Origin: Pseudomonadota bacterium
GTDB lineage: Bacteria > Pseudomonadota > Alphaproteobacteria > Micropepsales > Micropepsaceae
DNA length: 64,000 nt
Assembly: GCA_016201105.1 (NCBI GenBank)
Contig: JACQDN010000079.1
Location: 1 to 64,000 of the forward strand
Direction: 5' to 3'
This document shows, piece after piece, positions 44,051-52,415 of this stretch (positions are counted from its first letter, which is position 1; every line of letters begins with the position of its first letter). The notes under the pieces were generated by a model, which was not told the origin of the DNA, did not search any database, and saw only the letters and a list, made by a program, of their open reading frames with translations. Position numbers and translations under genes: made by a program.

Positions 44051-44790
44051 ACGCGCAGCATCAAGCCACCATCGACCACCAATCCATGGCCCGTGACGAA
44101 GCCGCCGTCATCCGACGCGAGGAACAGCGCCCCGCGCGCAAGATCGATCGGTTGGCCGAGACGCCTGAGAGCTGATTTCTTCGCCCAGATATCCGCAACA
44201 TCGGGGCGTGCGTCCCACAAGCCGCTCGTCATGCCGGTTCGAATGGCGCCGGGTTCGAGATAGTTGGCCGTGATGCCGAACTTGCCCAATTCCAGCGCCA
44301 GGGTGCGGGTCAGCCCCGCCACGCCGGCCTTGGAGGCGCAATAGGCGGCCAGACCGTAGTCGGTTCCTTCGGCCATCACCGAGGCCACGTTGATGATGCG
44401 TCCGGCCTTGCTTTTCTTCAGGTGCGCAATGGCGCGCTGACAAAGCCGGAATTGCGCCGTGAGATTCACGTTCATCGTGCGATCCCAGACCTCCTGGCTC
44501 ATCTCCTCCACCAGAGCATTGGCGGCGACGCCGGCGTTGTTCATCACGATGTCGAGCTGACCGAAGTGCTTGATCGCCTCATCGACGATCATCTGCGCCG
44601 CATCGGCGTCGCCGACGCTCTTTTCCAGACAAGTGATGGTGCTGTGGTTTTCGTGGACTTGTGCGAGTTTTTTGCCGGGTAGATCGACCGCCAGCACACG
44701 CGCGCCTTCTTCGGCAAAAAGCTGTGCGGAGGCTCTGCCGATGCCGGACGCCGCGCCCGTGACGATGGCTACGCGATCTTGAAGCCGCAT
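44047..44790 (-). CDS. Short-chain dehydrogenase/reductase
   Basis: Classical SDR of 247 residues. Cofactor motif TGAASGIG at 11-18 with an Asp at the end of strand 2 (VLAVDLPG), suggesting NAD(H) rather than NADP(H). NNAG, the catalytic Ser in NVASVMAEG and YCASK are present, and GLVVDGGLMLRV is the usual C-terminus. The substrate is unknown. No operon partner; the divergent O-methyltransferase starts 254 bp away in a gap with no recognisable feature. Confidence 0.92.
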   Translation of the reverse strand: MRLQDRVAIVTGAASGIGRASAQLFAEEGARVLAVDLPGKKLAQVHENHSTITCLEKSVGDADAAQMIVDEAIKHFGQLDIVMNNAGVAANALVEEMSQEVWDRTMNVNLTAQFRLCQRAIAHLKKSKAGRIINVASVMAEGTDYGLAAYCASKAGVAGLTRTLALELGKFGITANYLEPGAIRTGMTSGLWDARPDVADIWAKKSALRRLGQPIDLARGALFLASDDGGFVTGHGLVVDGGLMLRV

Positions 44791-45044
44791 GGTCCTGCTC
44801 CGAATTTTGCCGCAACAAGCCTGACGCGCTCTCGCGCGGGCGGCAACTCGGAAAAGGGGAGGAAAAATGTCGGCTGGCCTCTCGCAAGAACCCGGACGGG
44901 GCTGGGGGGCTTGATTCGTCTCCGCGCCCTCGCGTCAACTTGGCCAGCCGACAGTTGTACTATCGTGCCTGAAAACGGCCGCCGCATGATCCCTTCATGG
45001 CCTTTTCGTGGCTGTATTAATCGTAATTCCTGGAGGAGTGCCTG

Positions 45045-45701
45045 ATGAGCCGCATGATGACGGTAACCGAGGACCTGATGAACTATATCGCGCGCGTGGG
45101 AACGCGCGAAGTGCCGGCGCAGACGGCATGCCGCGCCGAGACTGCGAAGCTTCCCATGGCAATGATGCAGATCGGTCCCGATCAAGGCGCAGTGATGGGT
45201 CTGCTTGCGAAACTGATCGGCGCCAAGCGCTACCTCGAAGTCGGCACCTTTACCGGGTACAGCGCGCTGAGCGTCGCGCTGGCGCTTCCCGCCGACGGAA
45301 AAGTCGTGGCGCTCGATATCAGCACGGATTTTACCGACAAGGGGCGGCCGTTCTGGAAGCAGGCGGACGTGGATTCCAAAATCGATCTGCGCATCGGACC
45401 GGCGCTCGAGGCCTTGGACAAGATGATTGCCGCCAAGGAAGCGCCGTTCGATTTCGCTTTCATCGACGCGGACAAATCGAACTACGACGGCTACTACGAG
45501 CGCGCGCTCAAACTCTTGCGGCCGGGCGGTCTGATCGCGCTCGACAACATGCTGTGGAGTGGCGCCGTCGCCGATCCCAACAACACCGACAAGGACACGG
45601 TTGCGCTGAGAACCCTCAACCAGAAAATCCACGATGACGCCCGCGTTGATATGGCGCTCGCCACCATCGGCGACGGCGTGATGCTGGCGCGCAAGAAATG
45701 A
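45045..45701 (+). CDS. Class I SAM O-methyltransferase (caffeoyl-CoA OMT family)
   Basis: Methyltransferase of 218 residues. Motif I LEVGTFTGYSAL, the acidic strand end VVALDIS, metal-binding FAFIDADKSNY and GGLIALDNMLWSG mark the Mg-dependent catechol/caffeoyl-CoA O-methyltransferase family (Methyltransf_3). RBS GGAGG lies upstream. The substrate is probably a catechol-like compound. A family A palindrome follows immediately and may terminate it. Confidence 0.93.
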   Translation: MSRMMTVTEDLMNYIARVGTREVPAQTACRAETAKLPMAMMQIGPDQGAVMGLLAKLIGAKRYLEVGTFTGYSALSVALALPADGKVVALDISTDFTDKGRPFWKQADVDSKIDLRIGPALEALDKMIAAKEAPFDFAFIDADKSNYDGYYERALKLLRPGGLIALDNMLWSGAVADPNNTDKDTVALRTLNQKIHDDARVDMALATIGDGVMLARKK

Positions 45702-45703
45702 CC

Positions 45704-45835
45704 TACCCTCCCTTGGGAGGGTCGAAATCGCGAAGCGATTTCGGGGAGGATGTGCAAGGAGATTCTTCTTCCTGATCCTCCCCGAAAAATCCACTCGCTG
45801 ACGCTTGTGAATTTTTCGACCCTCCCAAGGGAGGG
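45704..45835. repeat. Long imperfect palindrome, family A, copy 6
   Basis: Ends ACCCTCCCTTGGGAGGGTCG and CGACCCTCCCAAGGGAGGGG. Left hairpin GAAATCGC-GAA-GCGATTTC, a third sequence version of the same stem. Lies between the methyltransferase and the DUF2794 gene. Confidence 0.85.
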
Positions 45836-45877
45836 GTCGTATTGCGCAAACCCCTCGACAGGCTCACACTCTCGCCA

Positions 45878-46279
45878 ATGGCCGAGGAACCCATAGCGTT
45901 CCTCCGCGCGGGGTCCCGCTCACCCGCACGGACTGCATCCTGGAGCGGATATGCCGGAACGGCTTACGCGGCGGCTGCCGTGCGGTTCGACCGGCTGGAA
46001 CTCAACCGGATTCTCACGATCTATGGCCGCATGGTCGCCGCCGGCGAATGGCGCGACTACGCGCTCGATTTTCTCGAGGAACGCGCGGCGTTTTCGATCT
46101 TCCGCCGCACCAGCGAAGTGCCGCTCTACACGGTGGAGAAACGACCCAAGCTGAAGACCAAGCAGGGACAGTATGCGGTGATCGACGCCAGCGGCCACGT
46201 CTTGAAACGCGGACACGAGTTGGAAAACGTGCTGCGCATCTTCGAGCGCAAGCTGATCAAGGCGCTCGCGGCGGAATAG
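45878..46279 (+). CDS. DUF2794 domain protein
   Basis: Protein of 133 residues. The conserved DUF2794 body runs from VRFDRLELNRILTIYGRMV through GEWRDYALDF and SEVPLYTVEKRPKLK to RGHELENVLRIFERKL. The family is nearly confined to Alphaproteobacteria and has no known function. The first 30 residues are variable. The start at 45878 is preferred to 45842, which begins inside the repeat. Confidence 0.9.
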   Translation: MAEEPIAFLRAGSRSPARTASWSGYAGTAYAAAAVRFDRLELNRILTIYGRMVAAGEWRDYALDFLEERAAFSIFRRTSEVPLYTVEKRPKLKTKQGQYAVIDASGHVLKRGHELENVLRIFERKLIKALAAE

Positions 46280-46819
46280 TCAGCGTTTCGCGACCCAGGC
46301 GATCGCGTCTTTTTCCGCCTGCTTAATCCAATCGTTCTTTTCGCCGTTGTAAGCCTCGACATCGTTGGGCTGCAGCTTGGCGGCGCGGATTTTCACCGCT
46401 TCGTAGTCCTTGGCGAGCTTTGGATGCGCGCGCAGATAGTCTCGAAACGCGATGTGGCGTGCCATGTCGGGATGATCGAGCGTGTAGCAGTGGACGTTGA
46501 AGAGCCGCTTGTGGTTTTGGGTAAGAGTGAAGAAGCGCCGCCCGTCGAGACCGTAGTCGCCGTGATATTCGTAGCCCATCGCGCGCACGGCATCGACTCG
46601 CGCTTCCAGCAGCGCCAGATCCGTCACCAGCGGCATGAGATCGATCGTCGGCTTGGCGAGGATGTTGGGAATGGAGGTCGAGCCGATGTGTTCGACACGG
46701 ACGAGGCATTCCCCGATCGCGCCGCGCAGGCGGTGCCCCTCGGCTTCGGCGCGCGCCGGCCAATCCGCTTCCGGCGGCACAAGCTTGACGGGGATGCTTT
46801 CGGGTTTGCCGTCTGCCAT
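46280..46819 (-). CDS. GrpB family protein (nucleotidyltransferase fold)
   Basis: Protein of 179 residues. The GrpB/UPF0157 signature VEHIGSTSIPNILAKPTIDL lies at about 46-65 and HYTLDHP-like FNVHCYTLDHPDMARHIAF in the C-terminal half; PTIDL carries the nucleotidyltransferase-like acidic residue. Family function is unproven. The start is the ATG at 46819; a TTG five codons upstream lies in the terminator of the neighbouring gene. Convergent and adjacent (no gap) with DUF2794. Confidence 0.9.
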   Translation of the reverse strand: MADGKPESIPVKLVPPEADWPARAEAEGHRLRGAIGECLVRVEHIGSTSIPNILAKPTIDLMPLVTDLALLEARVDAVRAMGYEYHGDYGLDGRRFFTLTQNHKRLFNVHCYTLDHPDMARHIAFRDYLRAHPKLAKDYEAVKIRAAKLQPNDVEAYNGEKNDWIKQAEKDAIAWVAKR

Positions 46820-46834
46820 GGAAGTGCGACTCAA

Positions 46835-46866
46835 GAAAAAGGCCCCGATGTTTCCATCGGGGCCTT
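46835..46866 (-). terminator. Rho-independent terminator of the Bax-inhibitor gene
   Basis: Perfect 12-bp stem AAGGCCCCGATG / CATCGGGGCCTT with a 4-nt loop, followed on the minus strand by TTTTTC. It lies 13 bp after the Bax-inhibitor stop codon and just before the GrpB start. Confidence 0.9.
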
Positions 46867-46879
46867 GCGTTTGCGCGTT

Positions 46880-47650
46880 CTAACGCCGATTGCCCATCAG
46901 GCGCAGCAGCGAGAGGAACAGGTTGATGAAGGTGATGTAGAGGCTCAGCGCCCCGAACACCGCCTTGCGGCCCGTCACGGTGCCGTCGTCATTGGCGGAA
47001 TACATCACCTTGAGTTGTTGGGTGTGATAGGCGGTGATGCCGGTGAAGACGATCACGCCGACAATGGAGTAGACGAAGGACAGCATTTGAGACTGCAGGA
47101 AGACGTTCACTACCGACGCGATCACCACGCCCCACAGGCCCATGATGAGGAAGGAGCCGAAGCCGGTGAGATCCGACTTCGTCGTGTAACCCCACAGGCT
47201 CATCGCGCCGAACATGGCGGCGGTGATGAAGAACACCTGCGCGATGCTGCTGGCGAGATACATGATGAAAATCGATGAGAGCGACACGCCCATGACGCCA
47301 GCGAACGCCCAGAACGCAAGCTGCGCTGCGCCCACGCTCATCTTCGGAATGCGTGCTTGCAGTAGGAAGACCAAAATCAGCGGTGAGAAAATGACCACCC
47401 ACTGCAACGGGCTTCCGTAAAGCGTGAGACCGAAACTCGTCAGCAACACGCCGTTTTTCATTTGGGCGGCCGCGAGAGCGGGGTCGGTCGTGGTCGCCAG
47501 CATGTATGTGCCGTAGGCCACGGCGCCGGTGATCATCAAGCCGATGAACATGTAGTTGTAGATGCGGATCATGTACGCCCGCAGGCCGGCGTCGATGACG
47601 TCCGTTACCGTTGCCTGGCCGGTCGTGACCCGGTTGTCGAAGTCAGCCAT
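46880..47650 (-). CDS. Bax inhibitor-1/YccA family membrane protein
   Basis: Protein of 256 residues with seven hydrophobic helices, typical of the BI-1/TMBIM family. Characteristic pieces are YMFIGLMITGAVAYGTYML, FWAFAGVMGVSLSSIF, FGAMSLWGYTTKSDLTGFGS and LSLYITFINLFLSLLRLMGNR. Bacterial members are pH-sensitive calcium-leak channels (BsYetJ) or FtsH substrates (YccA). Monocistronic, with its own terminator. Confidence 0.94.
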   Translation of the reverse strand: MADFDNRVTTGQATVTDVIDAGLRAYMIRIYNYMFIGLMITGAVAYGTYMLATTTDPALAAAQMKNGVLLTSFGLTLYGSPLQWVVIFSPLILVFLLQARIPKMSVGAAQLAFWAFAGVMGVSLSSIFIMYLASSIAQVFFITAAMFGAMSLWGYTTKSDLTGFGSFLIMGLWGVVIASVVNVFLQSQMLSFVYSIVGVIVFTGITAYHTQQLKVMYSANDDGTVTGRKAVFGALSLYITFINLFLSLLRLMGNRR

Positions 47651-47772
47651 TTGGAAGAATCTCCTTTGCCCGGATCTCGTCCGGGGTTGCTCTTATATCG
47701 GATTTCGCGGGCTCCAGATCAAGATTCGGCTGAAATACTGCGGAAAAGGCGGCAAATCAGGATGAAGTATCC

Positions 47773-48300
47773 GTGACCAAGGTTCCGGCAGGTAGACTCA
47801 GTCTGGTTTGCGATTGCGCCGGCTTGGCGGATGAAATCGCCGCCATGGTCGAAGCGGCCTTCAAACTGCAGTTCGGAAGCGGCGCGGGCGAAGCCCGACT
47901 GATCGCCGATTTGCGCGCGGACGGCGACGTCGCCGTCGAGCTTGCGGCGCTGTTGGACCGCGAAGTTGTCGGCTACGCGATGTTCAGCCGGTTGCGCTCA
48001 GAACCCGCAAACCGGACCATTGCCGCGCTCGCTCCGGTCGCGGCAAAAATCGGGCGACAGAAAAGCGGTATCGGTTCGGTGCTCATCGCGGAAGGCCACC
48101 GGCGATTGCGCGCGGTGGGTTATCAGGCCGTCGCCGTTTTGGGCGATCCAGATTACTACCGCCGTTTCGGCTACTCGCTCGAACTGGGGCGCAAACTGAA
48201 GAGCGCTTATACCGGTGAACACTTCCAGGCGGTCGAACTGGAACCGCAAGCGCTGGATGGCGGGCCGTGGTGCCTGAGCTATCCGCCCGCCTTCGGTTAG
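47773..48300 (+). CDS. GNAT family N-acetyltransferase (YhbS-like)
   Basis: Acetyltransferase of 175 residues. The acetyl-CoA loop is degenerate: AKIGRQKSGIGSVLIAEG, where the Q/R-x-x-G-x-G/A pattern fits QKSGIG. GDPDYYRRFGYS is the typical C-terminal YhbS motif. GTG start. The substrate is unknown. Its stop overlaps the end of the convergent ABC permease gene by 4 bp. Confidence 0.88.
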   Translation: MTKVPAGRLSLVCDCAGLADEIAAMVEAAFKLQFGSGAGEARLIADLRADGDVAVELAALLDREVVGYAMFSRLRSEPANRTIAALAPVAAKIGRQKSGIGSVLIAEGHRRLRAVGYQAVAVLGDPDYYRRFGYSLELGRKLKSAYTGEHFQAVELEPQALDGGPWCLSYPPAFG

Positions 48301-50828
48301 GGATTGCGCAGTTGTGCCGCCGGTTTGGCGGAGAGCGCCGACCAGGCGCCGATCAGTCCGAATGCCAGTGTCGCGCCGCCACCGGCCAGAACCGTCAGCA
48401 GCGCCGCGCCGGTATCGAAAACGAATTTCACTTCAAGCACTTGCTGGCTAATCTCATAGGCTGCGAGCGCGCCGGCCCCGAGCGCAATCGTGCCGGTCAG
48501 CACGCCGATGAACCCGTATTCGAGCGCATAGACGAGCGCGATGCGCGCCCGCGTTGCGCCCAGTACTTTCAAGACCATGGAGTCGTAGAGCCGCGCGCGC
48601 TGGCCTGCCGCTATCGCTCCGGCCAGCACCAGCAATCCGGCCAGGATGGTGAGCAGACTTGCCGCGCGCACGCCATCGCCCAACTGCTGAAGCAATCCGT
48701 TCACTTCCGCGATGGCGTCTTTCACGCGCACGGTCGAGATATTGGGAAACTTGTCGGTGATGGTGCGATAGAGCGTTTCTTCGTCTTTGCCGGAAACACG
48801 TACGGTGGCGAGAAAGCTGTGGGGCGCCTTGTCGATCAGACCGGGCGAAAGCACGAGAATGAAATTCTGCCCGCCGGTGGTGAAATCGACTTTGCGCAAA
48901 TTGGCGATGCGCACGGGAATTTCGCGCCCCAGCACATTGAGCACCATGGCGTCACCGATCTTGAGATGCATGCCCTCGGCGAGCGTGGAATCGAAGGAGA
49001 CGAGTGTCTCGCCGGTATAGTTTGCCGGCCACCATTGGCCGTCGACGATGACGGTGCCTTGCGGCGGCGTGGCGGCATAGGTGATGCCGCGGTCGCCGTT
49101 CACCGCCCAGCGCGCTTCCGGCTCGATCTTGGCGTCCTTGGCGGGCACGCCTTTGAGCGAAATGATCCGTCCACGGATCATCGGTGTACGGCGGTAATCG
49201 TCTGCGGATTTGACGGTGTGGATTGCCTTGTCGAAGGCGGCTGTTTCGCCCGGCTGGATATCGACAAAGAAAAAACTCGGCGCGCGATCGGGCAGACGAT
49301 CGGCGATCTGTGCGGAGATCGTGCGGTCAAGCAGCGACACCGTCGTAAGCAATGTGAGGCCGAGACCCAATGCCGTGACGACGCCGGTTGTTGCCGCTCC
49401 GGGCCGCGTGAGATTGGCCAGCGCGAGCCGCAATCCCGGCCGGCGCGGACGCGGTAGCTTGCGCAACAGCCAGCGCATCGCCTCCGCGAGCAAGCGCAAC
49501 AGCAGCAATCCGCCGGCCGTGCCGCCGAGAAAATAGGCCGCGAAGAGCGGCGAGGGGGCCACAAGCAGCGAAAGTCCGATGATTGCCGCTGCGGCAAGGG
49601 CCGATGCCATCAGATAGGGCCACCGCCCGCGGCCTCGCGCGCGCGAAACCAGGTCGCGAAACAGGTTGGCCGGTGCGATCTCGCGCGCCCGCGCCAAGGG
49701 CGGAATGGCAAAGGTCGCCGCCGACAGCAGCCCAAATACGAAAGCCAGAGCGAGCGGCGCGAGATAGACGCCGAACTGGGCAGGAGCGGGAATCTGCGTG
49801 CCGTAGAGCGCGCCGACGGCATACGGAATGACCGCGCCAACAGCCAAGCCGACTATGACGGCAACGCTGGCGATCGCCATCACTTGCAGGAAGAAGACGA
49901 GAAAGATGAAGCTGCCGTCCGCGCCCAGCGATTTTAGCACCGCAATTTCGGAGCGCTTGCGGTCGAGAAAGGCGGTGATCGCCTGGCCCGCGCCCACACC
50001 GCCCACGGCGAGCGCCGTCAGTCCGACCAGGGTGAGGAACATGGTGACCTGCTCGACGAAGCGGCGAATGCCGGGTGCGGCCTGGGTGTGATCGCGGATT
50101 TCCCAACCGCCCTCCGGAAAAGCGGTGGTTGCGGCCGTCTTGAAGCGATCGCTTGAAAATCCGCTGCCCGCCGCGACGCGATAGGAATAATTGATGAGAC
50201 TTCCCAGCGTCACCAACCCGGTGCGCGCCAGGCCGGCATCGGAAATCATCACGTGCGGGCCGAGACTGAAGCCGCCGGAGATTCTGTCCGGCTCTTTGTT
50301 CAGCACCGCGCCGACGCGAAAATCCTGGGTGCCGATGCGTATGATGCCGCCAATGCCAAGATGCAGGCGGTCGAGCAAGGTCTGCTCCGCTAACGCGCCG
50401 CAAAGCTTGCCATCGCACTTCAAAAGCTCGCCGAGCGCATGGCGCGACGACAACGAGACGTTGCCGTAAAGGGGATAGAGCCGATCAACCGACTTCAACT
50501 CCACCAGCTGGCGCTCGTCTTCCACTCCGTTCTTGATCGCATAGGCCATGCCGCGTAGGGAGATGGTTTGCGACACACGCCCATAGCGCGCGAGAAATTC
50601 GCGCTCGACGGAGGTGGCAGGCCGGTGCACTAGCCCCACCGAGACGTCGCCACCCAGTAAGACGCGGCCCTGTTCGGAAAGGCCTGTGAGAAAGGCTTGT
50701 GCGAGAGAGCCCACGCCGGCGATCGCGGCGACGCCCAAAACGAGACAGGCGAAAAAGATGCGGAAGCCGGATAGTCCGCTGCGCAGCTCGCGCCGCGCCC
50801 AGCTTGCCGCAAGTGCGAATCTCTTCAC
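48297..50828 (-). CDS. FtsX-like ABC transporter permease (YbbP family)
   Basis: Permease of 843 residues: an N-terminal helix, a large periplasmic MacB-like domain, three helices near 255-390, a central cytoplasmic/periplasmic stretch and a second FtsX helix bundle near 720-835. N-terminal SWARRELRSGLSGFRIFFACL is typical of YbbP. It works with a YbbA-type ATPase, encoded directly upstream with a 4-bp overlap. The family is linked to lysophospholipase/arylesterase genes, and here an arylesterase is divergently encoded next door, as with E. coli tesA-ybbAP. Confidence 0.93.
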   Translation of the reverse strand: MKRFALAASWARRELRSGLSGFRIFFACLVLGVAAIAGVGSLAQAFLTGLSEQGRVLLGGDVSVGLVHRPATSVEREFLARYGRVSQTISLRGMAYAIKNGVEDERQLVELKSVDRLYPLYGNVSLSSRHALGELLKCDGKLCGALAEQTLLDRLHLGIGGIIRIGTQDFRVGAVLNKEPDRISGGFSLGPHVMISDAGLARTGLVTLGSLINYSYRVAAGSGFSSDRFKTAATTAFPEGGWEIRDHTQAAPGIRRFVEQVTMFLTLVGLTALAVGGVGAGQAITAFLDRKRSEIAVLKSLGADGSFIFLVFFLQVMAIASVAVIVGLAVGAVIPYAVGALYGTQIPAPAQFGVYLAPLALAFVFGLLSAATFAIPPLARAREIAPANLFRDLVSRARGRGRWPYLMASALAAAAIIGLSLLVAPSPLFAAYFLGGTAGGLLLLRLLAEAMRWLLRKLPRPRRPGLRLALANLTRPGAATTGVVTALGLGLTLLTTVSLLDRTISAQIADRLPDRAPSFFFVDIQPGETAAFDKAIHTVKSADDYRRTPMIRGRIISLKGVPAKDAKIEPEARWAVNGDRGITYAATPPQGTVIVDGQWWPANYTGETLVSFDSTLAEGMHLKIGDAMVLNVLGREIPVRIANLRKVDFTTGGQNFILVLSPGLIDKAPHSFLATVRVSGKDEETLYRTITDKFPNISTVRVKDAIAEVNGLLQQLGDGVRAASLLTILAGLLVLAGAIAAGQRARLYDSMVLKVLGATRARIALVYALEYGFIGVLTGTIALGAGALAAYEISQQVLEVKFVFDTGAALLTVLAGGGATLAFGLIGAWSALSAKPAAQLRNP

Positions 50829-51523
50829 GCCGCTTTGACCCGCTCGTCAGCCACGATCCGGCCATCCTTCAGCCGCACGATGCGAGCGCATCGCCGCGCC
50901 AGCACTTCTTCATGCGTCACCAGAAACAAGGTCGCCTTTGTGCGCGCGTGAAGCGCGAAGAGAAGGTTGGAGATTTCCGCGCCGGTGACGCCATCGAGGT
51001 TTCCCGTGGGCTCGTCCGCGAAAAGCACTTTGGGATTGGGCGCCATGGCGCGCGCCAGCGCCACGCGCTGCTGTTCGCCACCCGACAACTGTCCGGGATA
51101 GTGCTCGAGCCGATGCGCCAGGCCGACGGCTTCCAACTCTTTCCGGGCGCGCTCGAAGGCGTCGCCGAGGCCCAGCAGCTCGAGCGGCACGGCGACGTTT
51201 TCCAGTGCGGTCATCGTCGGGATGAGATGAAACGACTGAAACACGATGCCGACATTGCCGCGCCTGAAGCGTGCCAACGCGTCTTCGCGCAGCTTGGTGA
51301 GCTCCGTGCCGGCGACGGTCACGCGTCCCGAGGTCGGTGCTTCAAGCCCGGCCGCCACCATCAGCAGGGAGGATTTCCCCGAGCCGGAAGGGCCGAGCAG
51401 GGCGATGGTCTCGCCGGCTTCGGCCCGCAACGACACGCCGCTCAGGATGTTGACGGGGCCCGCCGCGCTCGCCAGCGTCAGGCGAACATCTTCCAAAACA
51501 ATGGCGGGTGCGGGAGGTTGCAT
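50825..51523 (-). CDS. ABC transporter ATP-binding protein (YbbA family)
   Basis: ATPase of 232 residues in the LolD/MacB branch. Walker [11 protein letters not shown] loop [16 protein letters not shown], signature [14 protein letters not shown], Walker [13 protein letters not shown], switch THEE. The start at 51523 ([13 protein letters not shown]) is chosen because the longer frame reads through a family B repeat. Pairs with the YbbP permease, possibly for lipoprotein or lipid export. Confidence 0.93.
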   Translation of the reverse strand: MQPPAPAIVLEDVRLTLASAAGPVNILSGVSLRAEAGETIALLGPSGSGKSSLLMVAAGLEAPTSGRVTVAGTELTKLREDALARFRRGNVGIVFQSFHLIPTMTALENVAVPLELLGLGDAFERARKELEAVGLAHRLEHYPGQLSGGEQQRVALARAMAPNPKVLFADEPTGNLDGVTGAEISNLLFALHARTKATLFLVTHEEVLARRCARIVRLKDGRIVADERVKAA

Positions 51524-51624
51524 GGGCGACTTTGGGGGCGACTCGAAAGCGCGCCGCGCATGCGGCTGGGAAAGACCACTTAGGCGATATGGCATGAACA
51601 GTGTGGGTTTCAAGCGCCTCGCCT

Positions 51625-51757
51625 TCACCTCCCCCTCGTGGGGAGGTCGAAATTTGCGAAGAAAATTTCGTGTGAGGGGCGGACGCCACCACTTCCCCTC
51701 ACCCGAAAAATCTTCGCTGCGCTCAGATTTTTCGACCTCCCCACGAGGGGGAGGTGA
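51625..51757. repeat. Long imperfect palindrome, family B, copy 3
   Basis: Ends TCACCTCCCCCTCGTGGGGA and TCCCCACGAGGGGGAGGTGA. The left hairpin is damaged (GCGAAGAAAATTTC). Its right end supplies a GAGGTG that resembles an RBS for the arylesterase gene. Confidence 0.85.
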
Positions 51758-51779
51758 CAAGAATGTCATTGCCGCTCTT

Positions 51780-52403
51780 TTGATTTTGCTGACGAGCCTC
51801 CTCTCATTCCCCGCCGCAGCCGCGCCGGTGAAGATCCTCATGCTCGGCACCAGCTTGACCCAGGGCTACGGCCTGCCGCCGGGCACCGAGATTCCCGCCG
51901 TGCTCGCGGCGGGCCTGAAGGCGAAAGGGATCGACGCGAAGATCATCAATGCGGGCGTGTCGGGCGACACCTCGGCCGGTGGCCTGGCCCGGCTCGACTG
52001 GTCTCTGGCCGACCATCCTGACGCGGCCATCATCGAGCTCGGTTCCAACGACGCGCTGCGCGGTATTGCCCCGGAAGTCACGGCGAAAAATCTCGGAGCG
52101 ATTCTCGCCAAGCTCAAGGCACAAAAAATTCCCACACTGCTCTTGGGTATGATGGCGCCGCGCAATCTCGGGCCCGAATATATCAAAGCCTTCGATCCGA
52201 TCTATCCCAAGCTTGCCAAGAAGTATGGCGCGCTGCTCTATCCCTTCGTGCTCGACGGCGTGGCGATGAACGCCAAACTCAATCAGGCGGACGACATGCA
52301 TCCCAATCCGCAAGGTGTGAAGATCATCGTGGCGCGATTGCTGCCCGATGTGATGAAGCTTGTCGCGCAAACGGGCAAAGTTAAGCCCAAAGCCAGATCA
52401 TGA
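51780..52403 (+). CDS. Arylesterase / lysophospholipase, SGNH hydrolase (TesA-like)
   Basis: Exported SGNH hydrolase of about 207 residues. Block I LMLGTSLTQGYG carries the nucleophile Ser, block II NAGVSGDTS, block III LGSNDALRG and block V ADDMHPNPQG the catalytic Asp/His. A signal peptide core LILLTSLLSFPAAAA precedes it. The start is uncertain. In frame there is only TTG (51780) or ATT (51768), whereas the ATG with a good RBS at 51763 is one frame off and stops after six codons. Either a rare start is used or a one-base indel has hit the signal sequence. Divergent from ybbAP. Confidence 0.85.
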   Translation: MILLTSLLSFPAAAAPVKILMLGTSLTQGYGLPPGTEIPAVLAAGLKAKGIDAKIINAGVSGDTSAGGLARLDWSLADHPDAAIIELGSNDALRGIAPEVTAKNLGAILAKLKAQKIPTLLLGMMAPRNLGPEYIKAFDPIYPKLAKKYGALLYPFVLDGVAMNAKLNQADDMHPNPQGVKIIVARLLPDVMKLVAQTGKVKPKARS

Positions 52404-52415
52404 GGCGCTGACGCG

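Noticed and set aside
44791-45044. Possible small gene or RNA between the SDR and O-methyltransferase genes
   Set aside because: No frame with an RBS and no clear hairpin beyond random GC-rich pairing; treated as a promoter region.
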